A DNA stretch of 64,000 nucleotides, taken from the NCBI RefSeq assembly GCF_001514195.1, contig NZ_KQ948741.1, positions 196,905 through 260,904 on the forward strand, written 5' to 3'. The position numbers and the translations under genes are program-made. Positions 26,794 through 33,498 of this stretch are shown here, piece after piece. Every line of letters begins with the position of its first letter. The stretch's first letter is position 1. The DNA comes from Streptomyces griseorubiginosus. Lineage in GTDB: Bacteria > Actinomycetota > Actinomycetes > Streptomycetales > Streptomycetaceae. The notes under the pieces were generated by a model that worked only from the letters and a program-made list of their open reading frames with translations, ran no database searches and had not been told where the DNA came from.

Positions 26794-26955
26794 CTACGTG
26801 GTGAGGTGGAGGACTCGCTTGTAGCAGCAGAGCGCGGTGGCAAGCCCGAGAAAGGCCAGGTAGTCGCGGGGATGGCGCTCGTAGCGGGTGCTGAGTCTGC
26901 GGTAGCCGGACAGCCATGACATCGTGCGCTCGATCACCCACCTCCGACGCCCTAA
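26794..26955 (-). pseudogene. IS5-family transposase, C-terminal remnant
   Basis: The minus strand encodes RRRWVIERTMSWLSGYRRL followed by STRYERHPRDYLAFLGLAT and a stop. This is the conserved end of Streptomyces IS5-type DDE transposases, including the catalytic glutamate in VIERT. An in-frame stop lies just upstream and the remaining ~200 residues are missing. It starts 13 bases inside the island. Confidence 0.8.
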
Positions 26956-27050
26956 GCGTTCGCGTCAGCTCCGCGAATCAACACCGAACGGGCTGCCCTG
27001 CGGCTGTGGCACCTTGCACTGGGGCGCAGTGGTCCGGGACAGGAACCCGT

Positions 27051-27827
27051 CTACGCCGACAGCTGGCGCACCACGTCGTCGTCCGTCACTTCGTACACGT
27101 CGATACGCAACAGCTTGCGAACACGGGCCGGAACGCGCTCGACGGCCTTCACGGACGAGGACGGCACCACCAGCGCGTACCGCGTGCGGGGTTCCTGGCT
27201 CGTCATCCGCCGCAGCAACTGCCCGTAGGCGATGTCGGCGTCGATTCCCTTCTCACTGGTGCGGCCCTTGGCTTCGCAGATCAACCGCTCACCGCCACGC
27301 ACGGCTTCGAGATCGGTCCAACGGTCCGTGGGATCAACCGGTGTCCAGCCCTCGGCGAGGAGCCAGGTACGGAAGGCGTCGGTGACCCGGTCCTCGTCGC
27401 TGTCGCGTGCCAGGATCTTCCTCAGCGCGGCCAGGTCCATCTCCTGGTTACGGCGCAGTCGTCCGCGACCGTCCGCATCAAGGTTGGCCGGCCGGATTAC
27501 GATCAGCCGCAGTCCGTGCGCGGGAATCTCCGTATCGCGCCGGGCGTCGTACAGCGCCCGCTGCTCGCCCCGGTGGACGCCGCTGACGGTGAGCCTGTCG
27601 GGCTTGTCGAAGTGGGGCATGGGCTGGTCGTGCTGGAGTTCCCGGTATTCGACCACGAGTTGGTGGCCGGGCCAGTAGGCGTCGACCGGCAGTTTGGCAC
27701 GCCGGCCGCCCGTCCCGGGGTCGCCCTGCAGCCAATTGAACTTGTGCTGGGTCAGCGCGGTCTCGCCGAGCACCTGGTTGCACAGGCCGACTACATACGC
27801 CTCGTCACTGTCGCCTCTCGTTCCCAT
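27051..27827 (-). CDS. Nuclease-like protein with two PD-(D/E)XK-type segments
   Basis: In this 258-residue protein, the N-terminal half has KLPVDAYWPGHQLVVEYREL, with an Asp and a Glu spaced as in Vsr/DUF559-type nucleases, then a histidine-containing stretch. The C-terminal half has WTDLEAVRGGERLICEAKGR, the Asp...Glu-x-Lys pattern of restriction-endonuclease-fold enzymes such as Mrr. It is followed by IAYGQLLRRM and strands ending at YEVTDDDVV. No HTH or helicase is fused. It lies inside the tRNA island next to DUF488-related genes. DNA cleavage or repair is inferred; both domain calls are by eye only. Confidence 0.6.
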   Translation of the reverse strand: MGTRGDSDEAYVVGLCNQVLGETALTQHKFNWLQGDPGTGGRRAKLPVDAYWPGHQLVVEYRELQHDQPMPHFDKPDRLTVSGVHRGEQRALYDARRDTEIPAHGLRLIVIRPANLDADGRGRLRRNQEMDLAALRKILARDSDEDRVTDAFRTWLLAEGWTPVDPTDRWTDLEAVRGGERLICEAKGRTSEKGIDADIAYGQLLRRMTSQEPRTRYALVVPSSSVKAVERVPARVRKLLRIDVYEVTDDDVVRQLSA

Positions 27828-28321
27828 GAGCGCGCATCATGCCAGCGTTCGCAGTCATCGAGGCGGGTCTTCCGAGGCGGCTGTCACCGGCATGTACGGA
27901 TTTCAGAGTCTTCATCGACGGGTTCGGGTTCGCGGGTGTAGGCGAGGTCGCGGACGTAGCGTTCGGTGACGAGGAAGTTGCACAGATTCCCGAAGTCCTA
28001 TGCGAGCCTCCGGGATCCCGCAGTCGCCGGGCTTAGATGAGCCCGCCCAAGACCGCGCACGACGTGTGCGGCTCGGTGACCTCGGTACTGGTACTGGTAC
28101 TGGTATGGCGTCGGCGGATCGCCCCGAATTGGTGGGACGGGGCTGGGCTGCGGCGTATGGTGTCCATGGCAGATCGCGCCTGCCCGCTCCGAGTCATGGT
28201 GGCCCACGTCCATCGTGGCGGCGAAGACAAGGTTCCCCGAATCGCGCAGCAGCGTTCTGCCAGGTCATCCAAGTATCTGCGGCGGGATGGACGTGGGTCG
28301 TCCCGCGAGATGGAGCACATG
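27828..28321. other. Gene-poor part of the island
   Basis: About 490 bases hold no complete convincing gene. On the minus strand, 27884-27997 encodes a 37-residue protein-like fragment (DFGNLCNFLVTERYVRDLAY) between two stops, which may be a remnant of a lost gene. At 28084-28105 there are three and a half GGTACT hexamers. The promoter of the orphan gene at 28322 probably lies in the right half. Confidence 0.4.
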
Positions 28322-28774
28322 ATGACCCGGAACCGTCGCCGCAAGGCTGAGATTCACGCCCACCAGGCAGCCACCGGAACGGCGTATCTGGTGGCCCGCC
28401 GGCAGATCATTGCCTTTGCCGAGGTGATGCAGCAGCATCCGCAGCTCAATTCGTTCGGCATCGGCGTCTTCGATGCCCGTCGCAAGACGGCCGAGCAGCG
28501 CCAGACCGACCTCGCTGCCGGCCGTGAGGAGTTGGCCGGAGGCGTGGCCATGGTGATGGAGACGGCCGCGTGGCTGCGCGAGAACATCACGCCGATTAAG
28601 ACTCCTACCGCCAGCAGCTACAGCGTGAAACACGTGATGGAGCAGGCAACCGGCAGTTACGTCACCAATGGCGAGTTCATCGCCGCCGCTCTCCTCGCTG
28701 GCTACACCTTCAAGTACGCGCAGCCGAATGTGCTGTTCGGCATGAGCGACCGGGACCTGAAGCGGATGAACTGA
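28322..28774 (+). CDS. Hypothetical island protein (150 residues)
   Basis: The ATG at 28322 has GGAG six bases upstream; two further ATGs lie just before it. The basic N-terminus RNRRRKAEIHAHQAATGTAY is a pattern that, from memory, occurs in several short Streptomyces accessory proteins. The middle is helical, and the C-terminal part has SYSVKHVMEQATGSYVTNGE and LAGYTFKYAQPNVLFGMSDR. That C-terminal arrangement recalls short plasmid- or element-linked proteins, but no function is known. GC content is somewhat below that of the core genes. It converges on the DUF488 partner gene with a strong terminator between. Confidence 0.65.
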   Translation: MTRNRRRKAEIHAHQAATGTAYLVARRQIIAFAEVMQQHPQLNSFGIGVFDARRKTAEQRQTDLAAGREELAGGVAMVMETAAWLRENITPIKTPTASSYSVKHVMEQATGSYVTNGEFIAAALLAGYTFKYAQPNVLFGMSDRDLKRMN

Positions 28775-28843
28775 GCGCTCCAGCAGGGATCCCTCCGGCC
28801 ATCTGAACGGGTCTCAAAGGGGCTTGGCCTTCCACGGGTGCTT

Positions 28844-28884
28844 TGTCGTGTGCGCAGGACCTTCGAGGTCCTGCGCACACGACA
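28844..28884. terminator. Bidirectional hairpin terminator
   Basis: Arms 28844-28861 and 28867-28884 form an 18-base perfect stem with a 5-base loop, between two convergent genes of the island. Confidence 0.8.
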
Positions 28885-28946
28885 GCTCAGAAGTGAGCGA
28901 CGCGCAGCAGCACAGCAAGTCCGCCTGAATCTTCGGCAGGTGCGCG

Positions 28947-29780
28947 TCACTCACCAAACGGACTGTCCTGCACGTACTCGACGACCTTTCGCTCCGGGTA
29001 GAAGACAGCCAGCAGCATGAAGGTCTTGGGGTGAGCCGCGATGTTGCCGACGAAGAAGTGGATGGCCCGGTTCGGGGCGCACATCCGGTCGTACCAAGTC
29101 TCGCGCAGTGCCTCACGGACCCCGCGCTCGCCGTACTTGCGCAGGAACTTGCGGTACGACTGGCCGGCTTCCCAGTCCTTCAGTCCCATGTCGTGGGTCG
29201 GACAGTCGTCGTCGGCGCAGCGGAAGCTGTAGCGGAAGTCGAGCGGCACCCACTCCAGCGGGTTCAGTTCCTGCTCGAACAGGTCGAGTTGGTCGGCCAG
29301 TGCCGCCTTGGAGACGGACCAGGGCTCGGCGGGCTCCAGCCGGAAGCGGGTGATCTCGGCGGGCTGGAAGACGCCGAGGGACGTTCCTCGCTGCTCCTGA
29401 TCCCGCTTGATGGCGCAGAGTGACGGGGCGACCAGCGGCTCCACGTACCGGTACCGCTTTTTCCAGCCACCGTCGGACGGTACCGCACCCACGATCTCCA
29501 AGGTGTCGAGGTCGGGCCGGAGACTTTCCGGGCGTGAGTCCCGCTCCGGGCGATGTGGTTCGACGTCGACTTCGATGATCGAGTACTTGGAGAACTGGGC
29601 GTCCTCGCTCAGGAGCCGGAAGGGCACGGGGAAGAGCCGGACGTGCTGCGGCTCGCCCTGGTCCAGGCGTATGCCGGCCACGCAGCTGGTCTCGCGGTAC
29701 TTGTTGGACAGCTCCGGATACGTCTTGACCGTGATCATGATCCGTGCGCGCTGCCGTTTCCCGAATGCCGACGACGCCAT
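28947..29780 (-). CDS. Conserved DUF488-partner protein of unknown function
   Basis: This 277-residue protein starts after GGGGG at a good distance. It has MITVKTYPELSNKYRETSCV near the start and VRLFPVPFRLLSEDAQFSKY, then DSRPESLRPD. This pattern belongs to a family often found beside DUF488 genes. The C-terminal half contains RCADDDCPTHDMGLKDWE, a possible Cys/Cys/His metal site, and ends in IHFFVGNIAAHPKTFMLLAV. No enzyme motif is recognised. It lies 88 bases downstream of the HTH-DUF488 gene on the same strand and is probably its functional partner. The family link is from memory. Confidence 0.65.
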   Translation of the reverse strand: MASSAFGKRQRARIMITVKTYPELSNKYRETSCVAGIRLDQGEPQHVRLFPVPFRLLSEDAQFSKYSIIEVDVEPHRPERDSRPESLRPDLDTLEIVGAVPSDGGWKKRYRYVEPLVAPSLCAIKRDQEQRGTSLGVFQPAEITRFRLEPAEPWSVSKAALADQLDLFEQELNPLEWVPLDFRYSFRCADDDCPTHDMGLKDWEAGQSYRKFLRKYGERGVREALRETWYDRMCAPNRAIHFFVGNIAAHPKTFMLLAVFYPERKVVEYVQDSPFGE

Positions 29781-29868
29781 GGCGTGCCCCCTCCATCGAT
29801 CTCCCCGATCTGATTGGAAGAGAGGCATGCACCGCTGGCAAGGGCGCGTGCGAAAGCCGGGGACGAAG

Positions 29869-30558
29869 TCAGGCCAAGGGATTCACCGGCACTGAGACCC
29901 GGCTGCGGACCGTCTCCAGGACGACCTGTCGGTGACAGCGGCTCTCGTCCTTCTCGAAGCACAGCACCGCGACCCGCGACGCTCGGGCGTGCTCTGCGAG
30001 GCGGTCAAGGTCGGCCTGTGCTTGCTCGGACCGAAGCAGGCCACGAAAGCGCGCCCGACCCACTTCGACGCGGCCGTCCCAGAAGGGCTCCCGATTGTCC
30101 TTCGGGTTGCCCAGGCCACGCAGGTGCGTGTACTCGATGCCGGCTCCGGCCAGAGCCTCCCCGAGGCGGGTTTTGCTGAAGCCCTTCTTGCGGCTGATCG
30201 GGGTGAGCCGTACGTCCGCCACGACACCGATGCGGCTGTCTAGGAGCGAGGCGACGAACGAGTCGATGTCCCGCCCCTCATATCCGGCTGACCAGAGGCC
30301 AGGCGCGACGGGCGGGACCTGGGCCGCCTGGAACAGATCGTCGAGGGAGACCGCAAGAGCCTTGGCCACGGCGCCGATGGTGAAGAAACCTGGCTGGATA
30401 GCTCCCTCGCTCTCCAGGCGGCCCAGCGTCCCGACGGCGATACCCGCCTCCTTGGCCAGCCGTTCACGCGTCCATCCGCAGTCCTCCCGCAACGCACGTA
30501 CTCGCTGGGCGAGCGCACGGGCGTGGTCGTGGGGAGGCGCTGAGCGATGGCCTGCCAT
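29869..30558 (-). CDS. XRE-type HTH fused to DUF488
   Basis: In this 229-residue protein, residues ~10-75 form an XRE helix-turn-helix (RVRALREDCGWTRERLAKEAGIAVGTLGRLE, read as one HTH). Residues ~88-225 are DUF488, with YEGRDIDSFVASLLDSRIGV, ADVRLTPISRKKGFSK and the signature VLCFEKDESRCHR, which has the conserved Cys and Cys-His-Arg. DUF488 proteins are of unknown biochemistry. The HTH fusion suggests DNA binding or autoregulation. It is the gene nearest the tRNA in the island. The ribosome binding site before the ATG is weak. Confidence 0.8.
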   Translation of the reverse strand: MAGHRSAPPHDHARALAQRVRALREDCGWTRERLAKEAGIAVGTLGRLESEGAIQPGFFTIGAVAKALAVSLDDLFQAAQVPPVAPGLWSAGYEGRDIDSFVASLLDSRIGVVADVRLTPISRKKGFSKTRLGEALAGAGIEYTHLRGLGNPKDNREPFWDGRVEVGRARFRGLLRSEQAQADLDRLAEHARASRVAVLCFEKDESRCHRQVVLETVRSRVSVPVNPLA

Positions 30559-30783
30559 GTGCGGTGTTCCTAACGACCGTTGGGGGGCGGCCCGCCGCAG
30601 TGCTCCTGGTCAGCTACGAGCCCTGGATTCGCGAACGCGCAGGTCCGAGGGCGCTTGAGCGCCGCTCTTCCTGCGGCACTGGAGACCGCTCCTGGGAGAA
30701 GCCGACCAAGATCTTCTCCCAGATTTCTCCCAAACGATCTCCAGGAACCACTCAAGGGCCCGACCCATTAACTGGATCAGGCC

Positions 30784-30842
30784 CCTGACCTGGTACTTCA
30801 CTGTCGGGGTGGCGGGATTTGAACCCACGACCTCTTCGTCCC
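30784..30842 (-). repeat. Right att site overlapping tRNA-Pro 3' half
   Basis: The second copy of the att direct repeat; the core 30804-30842 is the 3' half of the intact tRNA. Immediately to its left, an imperfect stem-loop around 30753-30787 could serve as the present tRNA terminator. Confidence 0.8.
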
Positions 30843-30877
30843 GAACGAAGCGCGCTGCCAAGCTGCGCTACACCCCG
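30804..30877 (-). tRNA. tRNA-Pro (anticodon CGG)
   Basis: The 74-nt cloverleaf reads on the minus strand with acceptor stem CGGGGTG/CACCCCG and anticodon stem CTTCG/CGAAG. The 7-base loop TTCGGGA gives anticodon CGG, and the T-loop is TTCAAAT. No CCA is encoded. The 3' half is the integration target of the adjacent island. Confidence 0.95.
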
Positions 30878-30911
30878 ATCGTCGCTGCTTGTCGCGGCGA
30901 CGTCGTTTACT

Positions 30912-31697
30912 TTAGCCCACCGGTGGCTGGAGACGAAATCCGGTTTTGGCGCGGTGGCGGATGGGGTTCGGGCGGGCATGGTCGAGGGCGACCAGGAGGA
31001 TCGCGAGGGCGTAGAAGGAGAGGCCGAGGAGGAGGGCGTTGCCCAGGACGCTCTTGTAGCCGTGCAGGTCGACGTCCAGGAACGGGTAGAGGTAGCGGCC
31101 CGGCGTGCCCGGCGGGATCAGTTCGCCCCGGGTGAAGGTGAGGAGCAGGTAGGCCACCGGGTAGAGGAGCCAGGTCGCCGCCTGGCGCAGGTGCAGGCGG
31201 CCCGGTGCCGTCAGGAACAGCCAGTCCGCTGCCGCCGCTGCCGGGATCGCCGTGTGCAGCAGGTGCGTGGTCACCGCGTGCCAGCCCGTCGGGTTCGCCG
31301 CCGCGCCCGTCAAGGCGAACGGGCTCGACGTGTTCGTCAGGAGCAGGTGGTACACGCCCGCCGTGATCACGGCATAGAGGAGTGTCGCGCCCGTCAGGGC
31401 CGAGGGGAGGGGCCGACGGGCCCTCCATGCCCTGCGGGCCGAGAGGAGGGAGACGCCGGCCAGCAGCATCGCGCTCTGCACCGCGAAGTAGCTCAGGGCG
31501 CGGACCGGACTGCTCAGCAGTATCTCCAGGGTCACGGTCGCCAGGGCGGCCAGAGCCACCAGTACGCGGTACACGGCGGCCACGGGATGGCGTACGGGAG
31601 TCACCACCGCCGTCGCGGGAACGGCGGAGGGCAGGAAAGCGGGCACACCCTTGATGGCGGGGAGGTCCGGGAGGTCCCTGGGTATCGGCGCGGTCAT
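30912..31697 (-). CDS. Pr6Pr family integral membrane protein
   Basis: This 261-residue protein has about six membrane segments (for example LSYFAVQSAMLLAGVSLL and LLYAVITAGVYHLLL). The loop pattern TTHLLHTAIPAAAAADWLF and the late segment YLYPFLDVDLHGYKSVLGNAL match Pr6Pr proteins. The function of this family is unknown. It is the first gene right of the tRNA. Confidence 0.85.
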   Translation of the reverse strand: MTAPIPRDLPDLPAIKGVPAFLPSAVPATAVVTPVRHPVAAVYRVLVALAALATVTLEILLSSPVRALSYFAVQSAMLLAGVSLLSARRAWRARRPLPSALTGATLLYAVITAGVYHLLLTNTSSPFALTGAAANPTGWHAVTTHLLHTAIPAAAAADWLFLTAPGRLHLRQAATWLLYPVAYLLLTFTRGELIPPGTPGRYLYPFLDVDLHGYKSVLGNALLLGLSFYALAILLVALDHARPNPIRHRAKTGFRLQPPVG

Positions 31698-31804
31698 GCC
31701 CTCACGGTAGACAGAGAGGGCAAAAGGGGCGATACGGGCGGGCCGTGCGGGTTAATCCCCACAGCCCCTGTCGGTCATAGGCCCCTGGGCGACCCGCCTC
31801 CGCC

Positions 31805-32728
31805 TCAGCGTGCCACCAACGTCAGCAACGTCACCTCCGGCGGGCACGCGAACCGTACCGGCGTGTAGCGGCTCGCCCCGCAGCCCGCCGAGACGTGCAG
31901 GTACGACGTCCTGCCCTCCGCCGTGTGCCGGGACAGGCCCTTGACCCGGTCGGTGTCCAGGTCGCAGTTCGTCACGAACGCGCCGTAGAAGGGGAGGCAG
32001 ACCTGGCCGCCGTGGGTGTGGCCGGCCAGGATCAGGGGGTAGGCGTCGGCCGCGAACGCGTCCAGGACGCGCAGGTACGGGGCGTGTACGACGCCCATGG
32101 AGAAGTCCGCCGCGCTCGACGGGCCGCCGGCCACCTCCGCGTAGCGGTCCCGCTTGATGTGAGGGTCGTCCAGGCCCGTCAGCTCCACCGACACGCCCTC
32201 GATCTTCAGCAGGCCCCGCGTGTTGGTGAGGTTCTGCCAGCCCGCCGCGTCGAAGCCGTCCCGCAGGTCCTCCCACGGGTTGTGGACGACGCCCACGGCG
32301 GGCGGGTTGCCGTTGAGGCCGTGGCGGCCCTGGGCCTTCTCGAACAGGTAGCGGACGGGGTTGCGGAACTTGGGGCCGTAGTAGTCGTTCGAGCCGAAGA
32401 CGTACGCCCCCGGGAACTCCATCAGCGGGCCCAGCGCGTCCAGGACCTCCGGGACGCCCTCCGGGTCGGACAGGTTGTCACCCGTGTTGATCACGAAGTC
32501 CGGGCGCAGGCCCGCCAGCGAGCGCAGCCAGCGCTGCTTCTTGCGCTGGCCGCCGACCATGTGGATGTCGGAGACCTGAAGCACCCGGAGCGGGCGCATG
32601 CCGGACGGCAGGACGGGGACCGTCACCCGTCGCAGGCGGAAGGAGCGGGCTTCGAAACCCGCGGAGTAGGCCAGTCCGGCGGCGCCAACCGCCGCGATTC
32701 CCAAGGGGACTCCGTATCGCGCGCGCAT
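31805..32728 (-). CDS. Membrane-anchored metallophosphoesterase
   Basis: This 307-residue protein has a short N-terminal hydrophobic anchor. The calcineurin-like motifs are in order: VLQVSDIHM (D-x-H), VINTGDNL (GD), FGSNDYYG (GN-D/H variant with GSND) and LAGHTHGGQV. In M. tuberculosis the homologous position beside ponA2 is held by Rv3683, also a metallophosphoesterase. Substrate is unknown; a lipid or nucleotide phosphodiester is possible. Confidence 0.9.
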   Translation of the reverse strand: MRARYGVPLGIAAVGAAGLAYSAGFEARSFRLRRVTVPVLPSGMRPLRVLQVSDIHMVGGQRKKQRWLRSLAGLRPDFVINTGDNLSDPEGVPEVLDALGPLMEFPGAYVFGSNDYYGPKFRNPVRYLFEKAQGRHGLNGNPPAVGVVHNPWEDLRDGFDAAGWQNLTNTRGLLKIEGVSVELTGLDDPHIKRDRYAEVAGGPSSAADFSMGVVHAPYLRVLDAFAADAYPLILAGHTHGGQVCLPFYGAFVTNCDLDTDRVKGLSRHTAEGRTSYLHVSAGCGASRYTPVRFACPPEVTLLTLVAR

Positions 32729-32841
32729 GCCTCCATCGTGTCAGATCACGGAGGCGTCCTTGACCGGCCGCCACCCGCACGGTAAAGGCGGGTGGTAAAT
32801 ACGCGGGCGCCCGTCGCCGCACACCTGCGACAATCGACCCC

Positions 32842-33306
32842 ATGACCACGCTCAAGTCGAAGCTCCAGGAAGACCTCAACGCCGCGATCAAGGGGCGTGA
32901 CGAGCTGCGCTCCTCGACGCTCCGGATGACGCTCGCCGCGATCACCAACGAGGAGGTCGCGGGCAAGGAGAAGCGCGAACTCTCCGACGACGAGGTCCTC
33001 AAGGTGATCACCAAGGAGGCGAAGAAGCGCCGCGAGGCCGCGGACGCCTTCGCCAAGGGTGGCCGCGCCGAGTCCGCCGAGCGGGAGAAGGCGGAGGGCG
33101 CGGTGCTCGCCGAGTACCTGCCCAAGCAGCTCGGCGACGACGAGCTGAACGCCATCGTGGCCCAGGCCGTCGAGGAGGCGAAGGCCGCCGGAGCCGAGGG
33201 GCCGCGGGCGATGGGCGCCGTCATGAAGATCGTGAACCCGAAGGTCGCGGGCCTCGCGGAGGGCGGCCGTGTCGCCGCCGCGGTCAAGAAGCTCCTCGCG
33301 GGCTGA
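32842..33306 (+). CDS. GatB/YqeY domain protein
   Basis: This 154-residue, all-helical protein starts with LKSKLQEDLNAAIKGRDELR. It has the family motif EVAGKEKRELSDDEVL and ends with MGAVMKIVNPKVAGLAEGGR, the domain shared with GatB amidotransferase tails. Free-standing YqeY proteins are widespread and may assist tRNA-dependent amidation; the precise role is unclear. It is divergent from the metallophosphoesterase gene. Confidence 0.9.
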   Translation: MTTLKSKLQEDLNAAIKGRDELRSSTLRMTLAAITNEEVAGKEKRELSDDEVLKVITKEAKKRREAADAFAKGGRAESAEREKAEGAVLAEYLPKQLGDDELNAIVAQAVEEAKAAGAEGPRAMGAVMKIVNPKVAGLAEGGRVAAAVKKLLAG

Positions 33307-33420
33307 TCGCGCCAACCCGAGCGCCGGCGCCGGCCCGAGCGATGACGCCGGCCCGAGCGATGACGCCGGGCTCAGGGCAGCCGGAACGCCGGGTGGGTGA
33401 TCGCGGGTACCGGGTGGCGG

Positions 33421-33475
33421 AAGGGCCCCTTCGCTGTCGTAGAACATCTTCTTCTACGGCGGCGGAGGGGCCCTT
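33421..33475. terminator. Long interrupted hairpin between yqeY-like and PBP genes
   Basis: AAGGGCCCC at 33421 pairs with GGGGCCCTT ending at 33475, and TCGTAGAA pairs with TTCTACGG inside, with a small internal bulge. It separates two convergent genes. A direct repeat containing GGCCCGAGCGATGACG lies just before it (about 33330-33368). Confidence 0.75.
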
Positions 33476-33498
33476 CTCATGGGGGCGGCCCGGTGGGG

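Larger units (their letters stand above)
26782..30842. mobile_element. Integrated 4.1-kb island in tRNA-Pro, no integrase seen
   Basis: The segment lies between the tRNA 3'-half relic and the intact tRNA-Pro. It holds a transposase remnant, a nuclease-like gene, an orphan gene, a DUF488 gene and its partner. No tyrosine or serine recombinase, excisionase, replication initiator or transfer gene is present. It is therefore either a decayed integrative element or a non-autonomous island mobilised in trans. Confidence 0.75.

Noticed and set aside
26690..26941. 83-codon minus-strand frame containing VVGSNPATPT
   Set aside because: It is a translation of the tRNA relic and the transposase remnant in the wrong frame.
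28084..28105. GGTACT hexamer repeat as a regulatory array
   Set aside because: Only three and a half short copies in a gene-poor decayed region; likely slippage.
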